Source: Alcanivorax sp. S71-1-4
Lineage (GTDB): Bacteria; Pseudomonadota; Gammaproteobacteria; Pseudomonadales; Alcanivoracaceae
DNA length: 64,000 nucleotides
Assembly: GCF_009846755.1 (NCBI RefSeq)
Contig: NZ_AQOR01000017.1
Span: forward strand, 1-64,000
Direction of reading: 5' to 3'
Made by a program: the position numbers and the translations under genes. Within the stretch, counting starts at the first letter, position 1, and each line of letters starts with the position of its first letter. Of the stretch, positions 1-8,164 are shown in pieces. The notes under the pieces were generated by a model. The model had not been told where the DNA came from, did not search any database, and saw only the letters and a list, made by a program, of their open reading frames with translations.

Positions 1-20
1 TTGGCTCTACCCACCCTACG
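1..20. repeat. partial copy of the 14.4-kb inverted-repeat element
   Basis: The first 20 bases of the window are identical to the reverse complement of positions 14355-14374, the outer end of the inverted repeat between the GST and enoyl-reductase-like genes. The rest of this copy lies left of the window. It therefore belongs to a dispersed intergenic repeat with at least two copies about 14 kb apart. Confidence 0.75.
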
Positions 21-53
21 GGCGATTTTTTTTTTGTGTAATGCGCGATGAGC

Positions 54-81
54 AAAAAAAGCCGGCATGCGCCGGCTTTTT
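54..81. terminator. bidirectional rho-independent terminator
   Basis: Perfect 6-bp stem GCCGGC / GCCGGC around an ATGC loop (61-76). It is preceded by seven A and followed by five T, so it has a U tract in either direction. It closes the leftward small gene at 132-371 and could also stop rightward transcription entering the window. Confidence 0.85.
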
Positions 82-131
82 CCTGACTGGAACAACCACG
101 CCGCCCGGTCGGGCAGTGTGCCGCAACCCGC

Positions 132-371
132 TCAGTGGAGCGTGTCGTCGTCCAGTTCAAAGAATTCATAATCGCTGAGCTCCCGCGCGAGACGGCGCTG
201 CTCCAGCCGGTCTTCGATGCGGTGTCTCATGTCCAGGTTAAAACCACGACTGCGTGGCGTGGGTTCGTCCTGCTCTTCCTCGGCGTCTTCTTCCAGAAAC
301 TCGATATCGTCATTCATCAGCGCATCATCCGTTTCATCATCATAGTCCCGTTCAGTGTGATGATCGGTCAT
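132..371 (-). CDS. PA3496-like small acidic protein
   Basis: Encodes 79 residues. The N-terminal half is very acidic (runs of D and E at about 8-35). The C-terminal part is a charged helix of the form R-H-R-I-E-D-R-L-E-Q-R-R-L followed by an acidic F-E-L-D tail, the pattern I associate with the PA3496 family named as putative envelope integrity proteins in pseudomonads. The start at 371 is preferred over an upstream in-frame start at 395 because AGGAGG lies just upstream of it. There is no signal peptide or membrane segment, so the product should be cytoplasmic. Biochemical function is unknown. It stands alone and ends at the terminator at 54-81. Confidence 0.6.
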   Translation of the reverse strand: MTDHHTERDYDDETDDALMNDDIEFLEEDAEEEQDEPTPRSRGFNLDMRHRIEDRLEQRRLARELSDYEFFELDDDTLH

Positions 372-583
372 TGCAGGCCCTCCTGCGTTTCCCACTCCAC
401 AAGCTTCACTGGCTGACTGCCCGTGGAGAGTCCGATCCCGGCCCTGACACGGATCGAGTCATATCGTGTGGTCCCGGCAGGCGCTCAACCAAGAGTCCAC
501 AGCGCCTATATACCGTCGCTTTTTCTGACTGACAAGCACTTTTTTTCGACCGGTTTTTCGGGCCGCCGGAAGGCCCGGTGGCA

Positions 584-1465
584 TCAGTGTTCGGAGGGCT
601 GGCGGTGGCCGCTGGTGACGGCCAGCACGCCGCAGAAGATGATAATCAGAATGCCATACACCGCTGCGGCCTGGGGCAGGTGCCCCCAGAGCCACCAGTC
701 GAGCAGGCCGGCGACGGGCACGCCGACATAGCTCAGTGGCGCCACCACCGTCGTCGGTGCATAGCTGAAGGCGCGGGTGTAGAGCACCATGGTGAGAAAG
801 ATTGACAGGCCGACGTAGAGCAGCCCCATGGCGGTGGCGAGTGTCAGTGGTTGCAGGTGCGGCAGCGCCATGGGCGTGCTGGCCAGAAAAGCGATGCCAA
901 AGTAATAACAGAGCACCCGATTGGCCGGCTCGCTGCTGGACAGCGCGCGCGTGGCGGCCATCGACACGGCCAGCCCCAGCCCGGCCAGCACGCCGAGCAG
1001 ATGGCCTGCGCTGATGCCGGCCATATCCGGGCGCAGCATCACCAGCACGCCCACAAAGCCGCCAAGCAACGCCAGCGCACGCGGCATGGGAATGCGCGAC
1101 CGCCACCACAACCACACCACGACCGGCACCCACAGTGGCGCGGCATAGCGCAGCACGGTGGCGTCGACCAGCGGCACGCTGGGCAGCGCGAGATAAAACG
1201 CGCAGAACCCGACCCAGCCGCCGAGCGAGCGTATCGTGTGAATGCGCAGGCGGCTGGTGCGCAGCGCCGTTGCCGGCCCGAGCCGCAGCAGCCATGGCAC
1301 CAGCACCAGCACGCCGATGCCGTACTGCACCCAGACGATGAACCAGGGCGAGAGGCCCTGGCCATTCAGCCACTTGACGGTGACGGCTGCGGTGGCGCCG
1401 ACGACGGTCGTGGCCAGCCCGTAGCAGACGCCGCGCGAAATGTGATGCCTGTCATGACCTGTCAC
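584..1465 (-). CDS. DMT superfamily (EamA) transporter
   Basis: A 293-residue integral membrane protein with about ten hydrophobic helices in two repeated halves, the length and layout of the EamA drug/metabolite transporter family. Gly/Pro-rich helix ends such as G-F-V-G-V-L-V-M-L-R-P near residue 140 and a second-half P-L-S-Y-V-G-V-P are typical. These inner-membrane proteins usually export or exchange small metabolites; the substrate cannot be inferred here. The start is GTG at 1465 with only a weak purine-rich stretch upstream. It diverges from the membrane protein at 1662, leaving about 200 bp for promoters. Confidence 0.85.
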   Translation of the reverse strand: MTGHDRHHISRGVCYGLATTVVGATAAVTVKWLNGQGLSPWFIVWVQYGIGVLVLVPWLLRLGPATALRTSRLRIHTIRSLGGWVGFCAFYLALPSVPLVDATVLRYAAPLWVPVVVWLWWRSRIPMPRALALLGGFVGVLVMLRPDMAGISAGHLLGVLAGLGLAVSMAATRALSSSEPANRVLCYYFGIAFLASTPMALPHLQPLTLATAMGLLYVGLSIFLTMVLYTRAFSYAPTTVVAPLSYVGVPVAGLLDWWLWGHLPQAAAVYGILIIIFCGVLAVTSGHRQPSEH

Positions 1466-1661
1466 GAGAGATGCTCTGGCCCTAGTCAGTTACGGTGAGG
1501 CTTTGTAGAGTTGTGGCGCCTGAGTGTCCCGGGCGCCCCGCGCTGCGCGATGTGATGTCGTACCGTCGGGGGCATGTGCCGGCCCGGCGGGCGGCCATGG
1601 ATCGACGTGGAGCAGGGCGGGTGCAAGTATACCGAAACCGTCGCGGGGGAGAGCGTTGTTG

Positions 1662-3287
1662 ATGGCCGGAGCGATGTTGCTGCTGGGTGTGACCATTCTG
1701 GTGCTCGGTACCATGGCGCTGATGCGCGATGCCGCCGGGCGCGGGCATTCACCGCTGGTATTCCTGCTGCCGCTGGTGGGCTTGCCGTACGTGCAGGAGA
1801 ACTGGCAGGAGGTCTGGTGGGCGGCGTTGCTGCGCGTGTTCGGTGTGGCGCTGCTGTTGCTGGGTGCGGGGCTCATGGTGGCGCGTGATCCGCTGGTGCT
1901 GGAGCAGCCATCGCGGCTGTTCGGGGCCGGCAGCAACGTGGTGCTGGCCGGCAGCCAGCGTGCCGAGCTGAACACGTTCGTCGGGTCGGAGGAGGCCATC
2001 CTGCTGGCGATCCGTAATGATGACAATCCGCACCTGACCGGTCGTCTCAACGGCCGGGATTTTCATTATCAGCGGGTCGAGCTGGTTGATGGCGTCTTCA
2101 GCGCCCAGCAGGGGGATGGGTTCATTCCTGAACTGGAAGTGCGCATCCTGCTGCCTGAAAACCCTTTGCCGGTCCGTGAACGCAAGAGCATTTACGTGCG
2201 TCCCGGCGACGAGCACCCGCCCGAGGTGCACCTGTCCTGGCGCAATCCCGGACAGGATCTGCCGGAGACGCAGATCATCACTGGTGGCTACCGGATGGAA
2301 CTGCATCTGGCGCCGCTGGACCGTTACCAGCTCAGTGGCTTCATGCAACTGATCCTGCCCGATACGCGGCACAGTTTTCTTTCCGGCGAGTTCATCGCCA
2401 GCACCAACCGGCTGCGTTACGTGAACGGCAACGTGGATCTGTCCTTCGACCATCCTGACACGCTCAATTACCTGGTCGATCAGTACCTCGCCGGGCAGTT
2501 TCCCAGTGGCATGGTCCGGCAACTGGATATCCTGGACACCACCCTGCGCCGCCGCGAGGGAACCGGCACCAGCCATGTGCGGATTGCGCTGACCAATGGT
2601 CGCGTGGAAGAACGCGTGCTGCAGATGGAGCGCACCGAGGTGGGTTGGGTAATGCGCCCCGGCAGTGCCACGGTTACCGTGCTGGAAGCCGGGGAGCAGG
2701 GTGAAATGCGGCTGGCGACACCATCCCGTGCGGTGCCGGCACGGCAGGAGACCGTGGCCGATGTGCCTGCCCCCGTGGCGCTGCCCTTTGCCGAACTGGT
2801 GCGTTTCAGTGGCCAGCAGGTGACGGTGCTGCGTGCCAGCGGCGAACCACAGCAGGGGATCGTGCGCGGTATGCAGCGTGGCCGGCTGGTGCTGGAAACC
2901 ACGGTTGGCAGCGGGACGCTGGAATATTTTGTTGAGCAGGCCGATCTGGTCGGGCTGCGCCTGGCCAGCGGCCAGCAGGTGACGGTCTTGGACGGGGCGC
3001 GGACTGATCCGCTACCGGCACCGGCACCGGCACCGGCACCGGCGATTGCACCGGCGGCGGACGTGGCCGAGGCAACGTCCTCCGAGCAGGCCGAGCCTTC
3101 TCCCCACGCCGGCCTGGTGGGCCGGATGGTGCGTATCACCAGCCACGATGGCCGCAGCCGCACCGGCGTGTTGAGTGCGGCCACTGCCACACAACTGACG
3201 CTTGAGGTTCCGGTGGGTTCCGGTACGCTGGAATACTACTATCGACCCGAGGAGGTCGATGCCCTGGAGCAGGTGGCGCGTCAATGA
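1662..3287 (+). CDS. two-helix membrane protein with duplicated C-terminal beta domain, unknown function
   Basis: I do not recognise this 541-residue protein as a named family. Two hydrophobic helices sit at about residues 3-21 and 50-72, followed by a long soluble region. Near the C terminus two similar segments (about 379-435 and 483-541) each carry the core V-G-S-G-T-L-E-Y and read like small beta-barrel or Sm/SH3-like repeats. They are joined by a Pro/Ala linker encoded by five ACCGGC copies. The ATG at 1662 is chosen because it opens directly into the first membrane helix and has GGGGAGAG upstream; an open frame extends upstream to 1524 but is Arg/Pro-rich and unlikely to be coding. The last codons overlap the next gene by 4 bp (ATGA), implying coupling. 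Confidence 0.7.
   Translation: MAGAMLLLGVTILVLGTMALMRDAAGRGHSPLVFLLPLVGLPYVQENWQEVWWAALLRVFGVALLLLGAGLMVARDPLVLEQPSRLFGAGSNVVLAGSQRAELNTFVGSEEAILLAIRNDDNPHLTGRLNGRDFHYQRVELVDGVFSAQQGDGFIPELEVRILLPENPLPVRERKSIYVRPGDEHPPEVHLSWRNPGQDLPETQIITGGYRMELHLAPLDRYQLSGFMQLILPDTRHSFLSGEFIASTNRLRYVNGNVDLSFDHPDTLNYLVDQYLAGQFPSGMVRQLDILDTTLRRREGTGTSHVRIALTNGRVEERVLQMERTEVGWVMRPGSATVTVLEAGEQGEMRLATPSRAVPARQETVADVPAPVALPFAELVRFSGQQVTVLRASGEPQQGIVRGMQRGRLVLETTVGSGTLEYFVEQADLVGLRLASGQQVTVLDGARTDPLPAPAPAPAPAIAPAADVAEATSSEQAEPSPHAGLVGRMVRITSHDGRSRTGVLSAATATQLTLEVPVGSGTLEYYYRPEEVDALEQVARQ
3014..3043 (+). repeat. five tandem ACCGGC hexamers
   Basis: Five perfect head-to-tail copies of ACCGGC inside the linker of the gene at 1662-3287, giving alternating Ala/Pro dipeptides. 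The unit is a multiple of three, so copy-number change would alter linker length without breaking the frame. Confidence 0.85.
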
Positions 3288-4195
3288 AGATTCTGATGAC
3301 CGGGGGAAGCGGGTTTATTGGCCGGCATCTGTCCCCGGTGCTGGTGGCCCGCGGCCACGACCTGACCGTGCTGTCACGCAGCCCGCAGCGGCGCCGGCCA
3401 CTGCTGCCCGACGCCGTCCGGCTGGTGGCCAGCCTGGATGACATCCCCACTGACGATCTTCCCGACGCAGTCATCAACCTGGCCGGCGAGGGCATTGCCG
3501 ACCGTCGCTGGACGGCCCGGCGCAAACGCGTATTGCTCGACAGCCGCGTACAGACCACGCAGGCACTGTCGGACTGGCTCGGTCGGCGCGGCAGCCACCC
3601 TCAGGTACTGATCAGTGGTTCAGCCGTTGGCTTCTACGGCGATGCCGGCAGTGCCGAACTGACGGAAAGTTCGCCGGCCATGCGACGCGATTTTTCCTAC
3701 CTGTTGTGCGACGCCTGGGAGCAGGCTGCGCGGGAGCTGGCCAACCGGCACGGCACGCGGCTCTGCCTGTTGCGGACGGGTGTGGTGCTGGGCGCACACG
3801 ACGGCATGCTGGGCCGGTTGTTGCCGGCCTACCGCCTGGGGCTGGGGGCGCAACTGGGCAATGGCCAGCAGTGGCTGTCCTGGATCCATATCGATGACAT
3901 GGTGGCGCTGATCCTGCGCTGCCTGGAGAGCCCGGCGGCCAGCGGTATCTATAACGCTGTGGCTCCGCAACCGGTGCAGCAGGCACGGTTCCATCGTGCC
4001 CTGGCGGCACAATGTCGCCGGCCCGGTGTCATGCGGGTGCCGGCGCTGCCGCTGAAGCTGGCGCTGGGTGAAATGTCGACGTTGCTGCTCGGTGGCCAGA
4101 AAGTGCTGCCCGAGCGGCTGCTGGCGCAAGGTTTCAGCTTCCGTTTTCCCGAGATTGATGCGGCCCTGCAGGATCTGCTCGGCCAACCTGCATGA
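3284..4195 (+). CDS. TIGR01777 family NAD(P)-dependent epimerase/SDR oxidoreductase (YfcH-like)
   Basis: A 303-residue extended-SDR protein. The nucleotide-binding glycine motif is at the N terminus (M-T-G-G-S-G-F-I-G, residues 5-13). The family signature N-L-A-G-E-G-I follows at about 65-71, and S-G-S-A-V-G-F-Y-G with its E-S-S-P continuation is near 108-128. The Y of G-F-Y-G replaces the usual Y-x-x-x-K context, as in other TIGR01777 members. Physiological substrate is unknown. It overlaps the upstream membrane-protein gene by 4 bp, so the two are probably translated together. Confidence 0.85.
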   Translation: MKILMTGGSGFIGRHLSPVLVARGHDLTVLSRSPQRRRPLLPDAVRLVASLDDIPTDDLPDAVINLAGEGIADRRWTARRKRVLLDSRVQTTQALSDWLGRRGSHPQVLISGSAVGFYGDAGSAELTESSPAMRRDFSYLLCDAWEQAARELANRHGTRLCLLRTGVVLGAHDGMLGRLLPAYRLGLGAQLGNGQQWLSWIHIDDMVALILRCLESPAASGIYNAVAPQPVQQARFHRALAAQCRRPGVMRVPALPLKLALGEMSTLLLGGQKVLPERLLAQGFSFRFPEIDAALQDLLGQPA

Positions 4196-4243
4196 TTGCG
4201 AGCATGCGGGGGGATACCTATCATGCGCGCACACTGCGGCGCT

Positions 4244-4260
4244 GGCAGAGAGCCTCTGCC
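4244..4260 (+). other. intergenic hairpin upstream of gpsA
   Basis: GGCAGAG-AGC-CTCTGCC is a perfect 7-bp stem, extendable imperfectly by GCGCT / AGCGC outside it. No T run follows, so it is not a standard terminator. It may separate or stabilise the transcripts of the epimerase gene and gpsA. Confidence 0.4.
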
Positions 4261-4296
4261 GCAGACAGCGCAACCTGACAGAGGCGACGCCCACGC

Positions 4297-5322
4297 ATGA
4301 CACAACACTCCGAAGTCGCAGCAGTGCTCGGCGGTGGCAGTTTCGGCACCGCCATGGCGACTATCCTGGCCAAGAACGGCCACACCGTGCGCCTGTGGGT
4401 GCGAGACCCGGAAACAGCGGCCGCCATCAATAACGACCACGAGAACCCCCGTTACCTGCCGGGCACCGAGTTGCCTGAGGGGGTGCAGGCCAGCGAAGAC
4501 CTGATCGAGTGTCTTTCCGGTGCCACCATGGTGTTCATGGCCGTGCCCAGCAAGGCGTTCATGGAGGTACTGACCCAGGCGCGCGATCATGTGCCCGAGG
4601 GCACGCTGGTGATCAGTTGCACAAAAGGGATCCATGCCGACGGCTTCCTGCTGATGAGCCAGTTGCTGGTGCGCGAATGGCCGCACACGCGCGTAGGTGT
4701 GCTCAGCGGCCCGAACCTGGCGCGCGAGATCGTGGAGCACAAGTTCACCGGCACGGTGATTGCCAGCCCGGATGCTGACCTGTGCAAGCGTATTCAGCAG
4801 GCGCTGTCCTGCGACTATTTCCGTGTCTACGACAGCCCGGACATGTTCGGTGTGGAGCTCGGCGGGGCGTTGAAGAACATCTACGCCATCGCCACAGGCA
4901 TGGCCGCGGCGGTCGGCGTGGGCGACAACACGCGCGGCCTGCTGATTACCCGCAGCCTGGCGGAGATGAGCCGCTTTGCCGCGCGCATGGGCGGCAGCCC
5001 GATGACTTTCCTGGGGCTGGCCGGTGTGGGCGATCTGATCGTCACCTGTTCTTCCAGCCTGTCGCGCAATTATCAGGTGGGCTATCTGATCGGCCAGGGG
5101 CACACCGTGGAACAGGCGGTGGCGCAGCTCGGCCAGACGGCCGAGGGCGTGAATACCATCCGGCTGGTGGCCGAACGTGCCCGCGAGCAGGATATCTACA
5201 TGCCACTGGCCAGCGGATTGTACGAAATACTGTTTGACGGCAAGCCGCTGCCACAGGTGATCGCCCGGCTGATGCAGGGCGAGCATAACCATGATGTTGA
5301 ATTCACCATGGGGTCAGCCTGA
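4297..5322 (+). CDS. gpsA: NAD(P)H-dependent glycerol-3-phosphate dehydrogenase
   Basis: A 341-residue cytoplasmic enzyme that reduces dihydroxyacetone phosphate to sn-glycerol-3-phosphate, the backbone for phospholipid synthesis. The Rossmann motif G-G-G-S-F-G-T-A lies at about residues 12-19. The later S-G-P-N-L-A-R-E-I segment and the L-K-N-I-Y-A-I-A-T-G stretch with its catalytic lysine are characteristic of GpsA. Length is normal. Its stop overlaps the sixA start by one base (TGATG), so the two are co-translated. Confidence 0.96.
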   Translation: MTQHSEVAAVLGGGSFGTAMATILAKNGHTVRLWVRDPETAAAINNDHENPRYLPGTELPEGVQASEDLIECLSGATMVFMAVPSKAFMEVLTQARDHVPEGTLVISCTKGIHADGFLLMSQLLVREWPHTRVGVLSGPNLAREIVEHKFTGTVIASPDADLCKRIQQALSCDYFRVYDSPDMFGVELGGALKNIYAIATGMAAAVGVGDNTRGLLITRSLAEMSRFAARMGGSPMTFLGLAGVGDLIVTCSSSLSRNYQVGYLIGQGHTVEQAVAQLGQTAEGVNTIRLVAERAREQDIYMPLASGLYEILFDGKPLPQVIARLMQGEHNHDVEFTMGSA

Positions 5323-5792
5323 TGCGTCTCTATGTTGTACGGCACGGCGAAGCGGAGCCGCAGAGCAGTTCCGACGAGGCGCGCGCCCTGACAGAGCGGG
5401 GCCGCCAGGATGTGCGCGGTTTGTGGCAGGCCCTGGCCGCGCGAGGCGAGTTGCCTGGCCCGATCTACAGCAGCCCCTATCTGCGTGCCCGCCAGACGGC
5501 CGCAGAGATCTGTTCCGTGTATCGGCGCGACGTGACCAGCCTGAGTGAGTTGCTGGTGCCGGACGGTCGCCCCCAGGAAGTGTTCGACTGGTTGCTGGGC
5601 CTGCCGCTGGTGGACGGCACTGTGCTGGTCAGCCATATGCCGCTGGTGGCACATCTGGTCGGACGCATCGCCGACGGTGTGGATGCCCGGGTGCCAATGG
5701 GTGTCGGTTCGGTGGCGCTGCTCGACGTCGAGGTGCCGGCCGTGGGTGGCGGGCGCCTGATCTGGCTTCGATCTCCCGGTGAGTCGCTCTGA
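5322..5792 (+). CDS. sixA: phosphohistidine phosphatase SixA
   Basis: A 156-residue histidine-phosphatase-fold protein. The catalytic R-H-G motif (residues 7-9) follows a short beta strand, and a second conserved His sits in L-V-S-H-M-P-L-V near 102-109. Only the compact core is present, matching SixA rather than larger phosphoglycerate mutase relatives. SixA removes phosphate from phosphohistidines; in E. coli it acts on a phosphotransferase-system protein. The gpsA-sixA neighbourhood is common in pseudomonads. It starts within the gpsA stop codon. Confidence 0.9.
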   Translation: MRLYVVRHGEAEPQSSSDEARALTERGRQDVRGLWQALAARGELPGPIYSSPYLRARQTAAEICSVYRRDVTSLSELLVPDGRPQEVFDWLLGLPLVDGTVLVSHMPLVAHLVGRIADGVDARVPMGVGSVALLDVEVPAVGGGRLIWLRSPGESL

Positions 5793-5837
5793 CGACGGCC
5801 CGCCATTTCCCCTTTTAACAGAACGGCAGGAGGTGCC

Positions 5838-6275
5838 ATGGCGATCTGGCATTCAGTGGTGGATATCGAGCGTGTCAACGCTATGCAGTCGGGCACCATC
5901 AACGAGGTGCTCGGCATTCGTATCACGGACATCGGTGAGGACAGCGTTACCGGCACCATGCCGGTGGATGGCCGCACTCATCAGCCCATGGGCATCCTGC
6001 ATGGCGGAGCCTCGGTGGTGCTGGCGGAATCGCTGGGCAGCATGGCCGGCAATCTGTGCGTGGATACGTCGCAGCACTACTGCGTCGGGCTGGATATCAA
6101 TGCCAACCATCTGCGCTCGGTGCGCAGCGGGCTGGTGACGGGGGTGGCCAGGCCGGTCCATCTGGGCCGCACGACACAGGTCTGGGATATCCGGCTGAGC
6201 GACGAGGCCGGCAAGCCGGTCTGCATTGCCCGCCTGACCCTGGCGGTGATCAGCCACAACCGCCCGTCGGCCTGA
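5838..6275 (+). CDS. hotdog-fold acyl-CoA thioesterase (YdiI/MenI-like)
   Basis: A 145-residue single hotdog domain. The G-I-L-H-G-G-A-S-V-V-L-A-E-S motif near residues 54-67 contains the conserved His-Gly-Gly and the catalytic Glu of the PaaI/YdiI clade that hydrolyses aromatic or acyl-CoA thioesters. An AGGAGGTG ribosome-binding site precedes the ATG. YdiI in E. coli hydrolyses 1,4-dihydroxy-2-naphthoyl-CoA, but no menaquinone genes are nearby, so a general housekeeping thioesterase is more cautious. Confidence 0.85.
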   Translation: MAIWHSVVDIERVNAMQSGTINEVLGIRITDIGEDSVTGTMPVDGRTHQPMGILHGGASVVLAESLGSMAGNLCVDTSQHYCVGLDINANHLRSVRSGLVTGVARPVHLGRTTQVWDIRLSDEAGKPVCIARLTLAVISHNRPSA

Positions 6276-6301
6276 GCCCGCCGTCGGGGATGGGTGTGTC
6301 T

Positions 6302-6323
6302 AAATGTGATGTTCGTCACATGC
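6302..6323. promoter_or_regulatory. CRP/Vfr binding site upstream of the HD-GYP gene
   Basis: TGTGA-TGTTCG-TCACA (6305-6320) is a perfect half-site pair with the 6-bp spacer of the CRP/Vfr consensus, flanked by AAA on the left. Its centre is about 6312.5. A possible -10 element TAGTAT lies at 6344-6349, placing the site near -42, the class II activator position. The downstream gene starts at 6396. Confidence 0.7.
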
Positions 6324-6395
6324 TAATGTCTTATGGCATGAAGTAGTATTGGTACTTAATCATGAGTGGGTGGCACAACCCGCGAGTCGAACCTT

Positions 6396-7661
6396 ATGGC
6401 CGTCAAGACAGAGCGCATCAGCACAGCAGATCTGCAACTCGGGATGTACGTCGCCGAGCTGGATCGCCCGTGGATTGAAACGCCGTTCCCGCTGCAGGGC
6501 TTTCACCTGCGGACCCGGGAGGAACTGCAGCAGCTCCAGCACTGGTGCCGCCACGTCTATATCGACCTGCAACTGGGCAAGGTCAGCCTGGAGCAGGTCG
6601 CCCGTGCCACCGCCGCGCCGGCCGCGAAACAGGCCGAACCGGCGCAGCAGCCACGCATCCGCGGCGGCCTCGGCAAATTCACCCCGGTCAAATACGGCAT
6701 CACCCAGCCGGTGAAGCAGGAAGTGGTCGCGGCGACGCTGTACCACCGCGAAATTACCCGTGCGGTCATCCATCTGCTCAACGACCTGCGCAGCGGCAAG
6801 GGCCTGAACCTGCGTGTGGCGCGCAAGGCGGCGGCGGTGATGGTGCACAGCATTCTGCGCAATCCGGACGCCATGGTCTGGCTGGCACGCATCAAGGACG
6901 TGGATTCCTACGGCTACGCACACTCGATTCGCGCATCAATCCTGGCGACCGTGTTTGGCCGCCATCTCGGGCTGCCGAAGGATGTGCTGGAAAATCTGGC
7001 CACAGGCGTGTTGCTGATGGACGTGGGCAAGACCCGTCTGCCACGCAGCATGCTCAACAGCCCGGCGCCGCTGGACGATGCCGGCTGGGCAGAAATGCAT
7101 CGCCATGTGAATTACGGCGTCGAGCTGCTGCAACATTGTGGCGGTGTGAACGACCAGATGCTGGCGGTAGTGCAGTACCACCACGAGCGGCATGACGGCA
7201 GTGGTTATCCGTTTGGCCTGTCCGGTAGCCAGATTCCGTTGCTGGCACGCATTGCCGGCATCGTCGACAGCTATGATGCAGTGACCAGCGAGCGGCCCTG
7301 GGCTGCGGCGCGCACGGCGACGGAAGCCGTCTCCATGTTGTACGAACAGCGTGACAGTGGTTTTCAGGCGGCATTGGTGGAGCAGTTCATCCAGGCCATC
7401 GGGGTGTACCCGACCGGCACGGCGGTGGAGCTTTCTACCGGTCAGCTTGGCGTGGTGGTGGCACAGAATCCGAGCCGGCGGTTGCGGCCGCAGGTGATGG
7501 TGGTGTCAGAGGCGGACGGCAGCCGCCTGGAACGTCCCCGTATTATCGATCTGCTCACGGTGCAGCAGGATGCCGATGGCCAGCCACTGGCGGTGGCGGG
7601 TTGCCTGCGCGGTGGGCGAGAGCGCCTGGACCTGGCCAGCGTGCAGATCAATGCCGCCTGA
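6396..7661 (+). CDS. DUF3391 + HD-GYP domain protein (c-di-GMP phosphodiesterase family, altered HD motif)
   Basis: A 421-residue cytoplasmic protein. An N-terminal DUF3391-type domain (I-S-T-A-D-L-Q-L-G-M-Y-V at about 7-18) is followed by an HD-GYP domain. The family motif H-E-R-H-D-G-S-G-Y-P-F-G-L is intact near residues 261-273. The canonical His-Asp pair, however, reads L-L-M-D-V-G-K with Met at residue 208, so one metal ligand is missing. HD-GYP proteins hydrolyse cyclic di-GMP; with this change activity may be reduced and the protein may serve as a sensor. The ATG at 6396 is preferred over an upstream open extension because it begins the conserved domain. A CRP/Vfr site lies upstream and a terminator downstream. 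Confidence 0.85.
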   Translation: MAVKTERISTADLQLGMYVAELDRPWIETPFPLQGFHLRTREELQQLQHWCRHVYIDLQLGKVSLEQVARATAAPAAKQAEPAQQPRIRGGLGKFTPVKYGITQPVKQEVVAATLYHREITRAVIHLLNDLRSGKGLNLRVARKAAAVMVHSILRNPDAMVWLARIKDVDSYGYAHSIRASILATVFGRHLGLPKDVLENLATGVLLMDVGKTRLPRSMLNSPAPLDDAGWAEMHRHVNYGVELLQHCGGVNDQMLAVVQYHHERHDGSGYPFGLSGSQIPLLARIAGIVDSYDAVTSERPWAAARTATEAVSMLYEQRDSGFQAALVEQFIQAIGVYPTGTAVELSTGQLGVVVAQNPSRRLRPQVMVVSEADGSRLERPRIIDLLTVQQDADGQPLAVAGCLRGGRERLDLASVQINAA

Positions 7662-7723
7662 GGCGGCACGGTTTTAGCGACCCGTGGGGGGTTATAACAA
7701 TCCGCATTTGCGGAGTCAGACAG

Positions 7724-7750
7724 GCCGGCAGCGATGCCGGCTTTTTTTTT
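7724..7750 (+). terminator. rho-independent terminator
   Basis: GCCGGCA-GCGA-TGCCGGC stem (7724-7741 region) followed by nine T. It closes the HD-GYP gene before the convergent leftward unit. A second perfect dyad, TCCGCA-TT-TGCGGA, lies just upstream at 7701-7714. Confidence 0.9.
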
Positions 7751-7804
7751 GAAGAAGCTGCGCGCTGCGGACCATCCGGGCGTTCAGCCAGAAAAGTGGC
7801 ACGA

Positions 7805-8158
7805 TCAGTATTCGAGCGGTTCGTACAGCCGTTCTTCGAGGACGCAGTCCTCGGCCTTGAGCACCAACTGTAGCGGCAGGTGTTGCAGTGCGGCATGTTC
7901 GGGTCGTTTGCGCAGGTCGCGGACATATTCGCGTACGCGGCCGGCAATCCAGGGGTGGATGCAGGCTTCGACGCGCACTTCACCGCAGCGCTTGTCGCGC
8001 TTTGCATACCACTGCACCAGGGCGTCGCTCAGGGCATTGTAGCGGGGCAGAAACTGCTCGAAATCCTCACAACCGAAACAGGCCACCAGGCGGTAGCGGC
8101 GGCGCAGCAGGGTGCCTGTCTTTTCTTCTTCCAGTGTGGTCAGGGCGTCGTCGGTCAT
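7805..8158 (-). CDS. hypothetical 117-residue protein
   Basis: Not recognised. The product is soluble, without signal peptide or membrane helix. It carries a conserved-looking core V-A-C-F-G-C-E-D-F-E-Q-F-L near residues 25-37, a Trp-Tyr pair and an acidic C terminus ending in E-Y. It is the last gene of a leftward set and begins 6 bp after the stop of the receiver-domain gene, so it is probably co-expressed with it. A role as partner or output of that receiver is possible but only inferred from position. Confidence 0.65.
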   Translation of the reverse strand: MTDDALTTLEEEKTGTLLRRRYRLVACFGCEDFEQFLPRYNALSDALVQWYAKRDKRCGEVRVEACIHPWIAGRVREYVRDLRKRPEHAALQHLPLQLVLKAEDCVLEERLYEPLEY

Positions 8159-8164
8159 CGGTAT

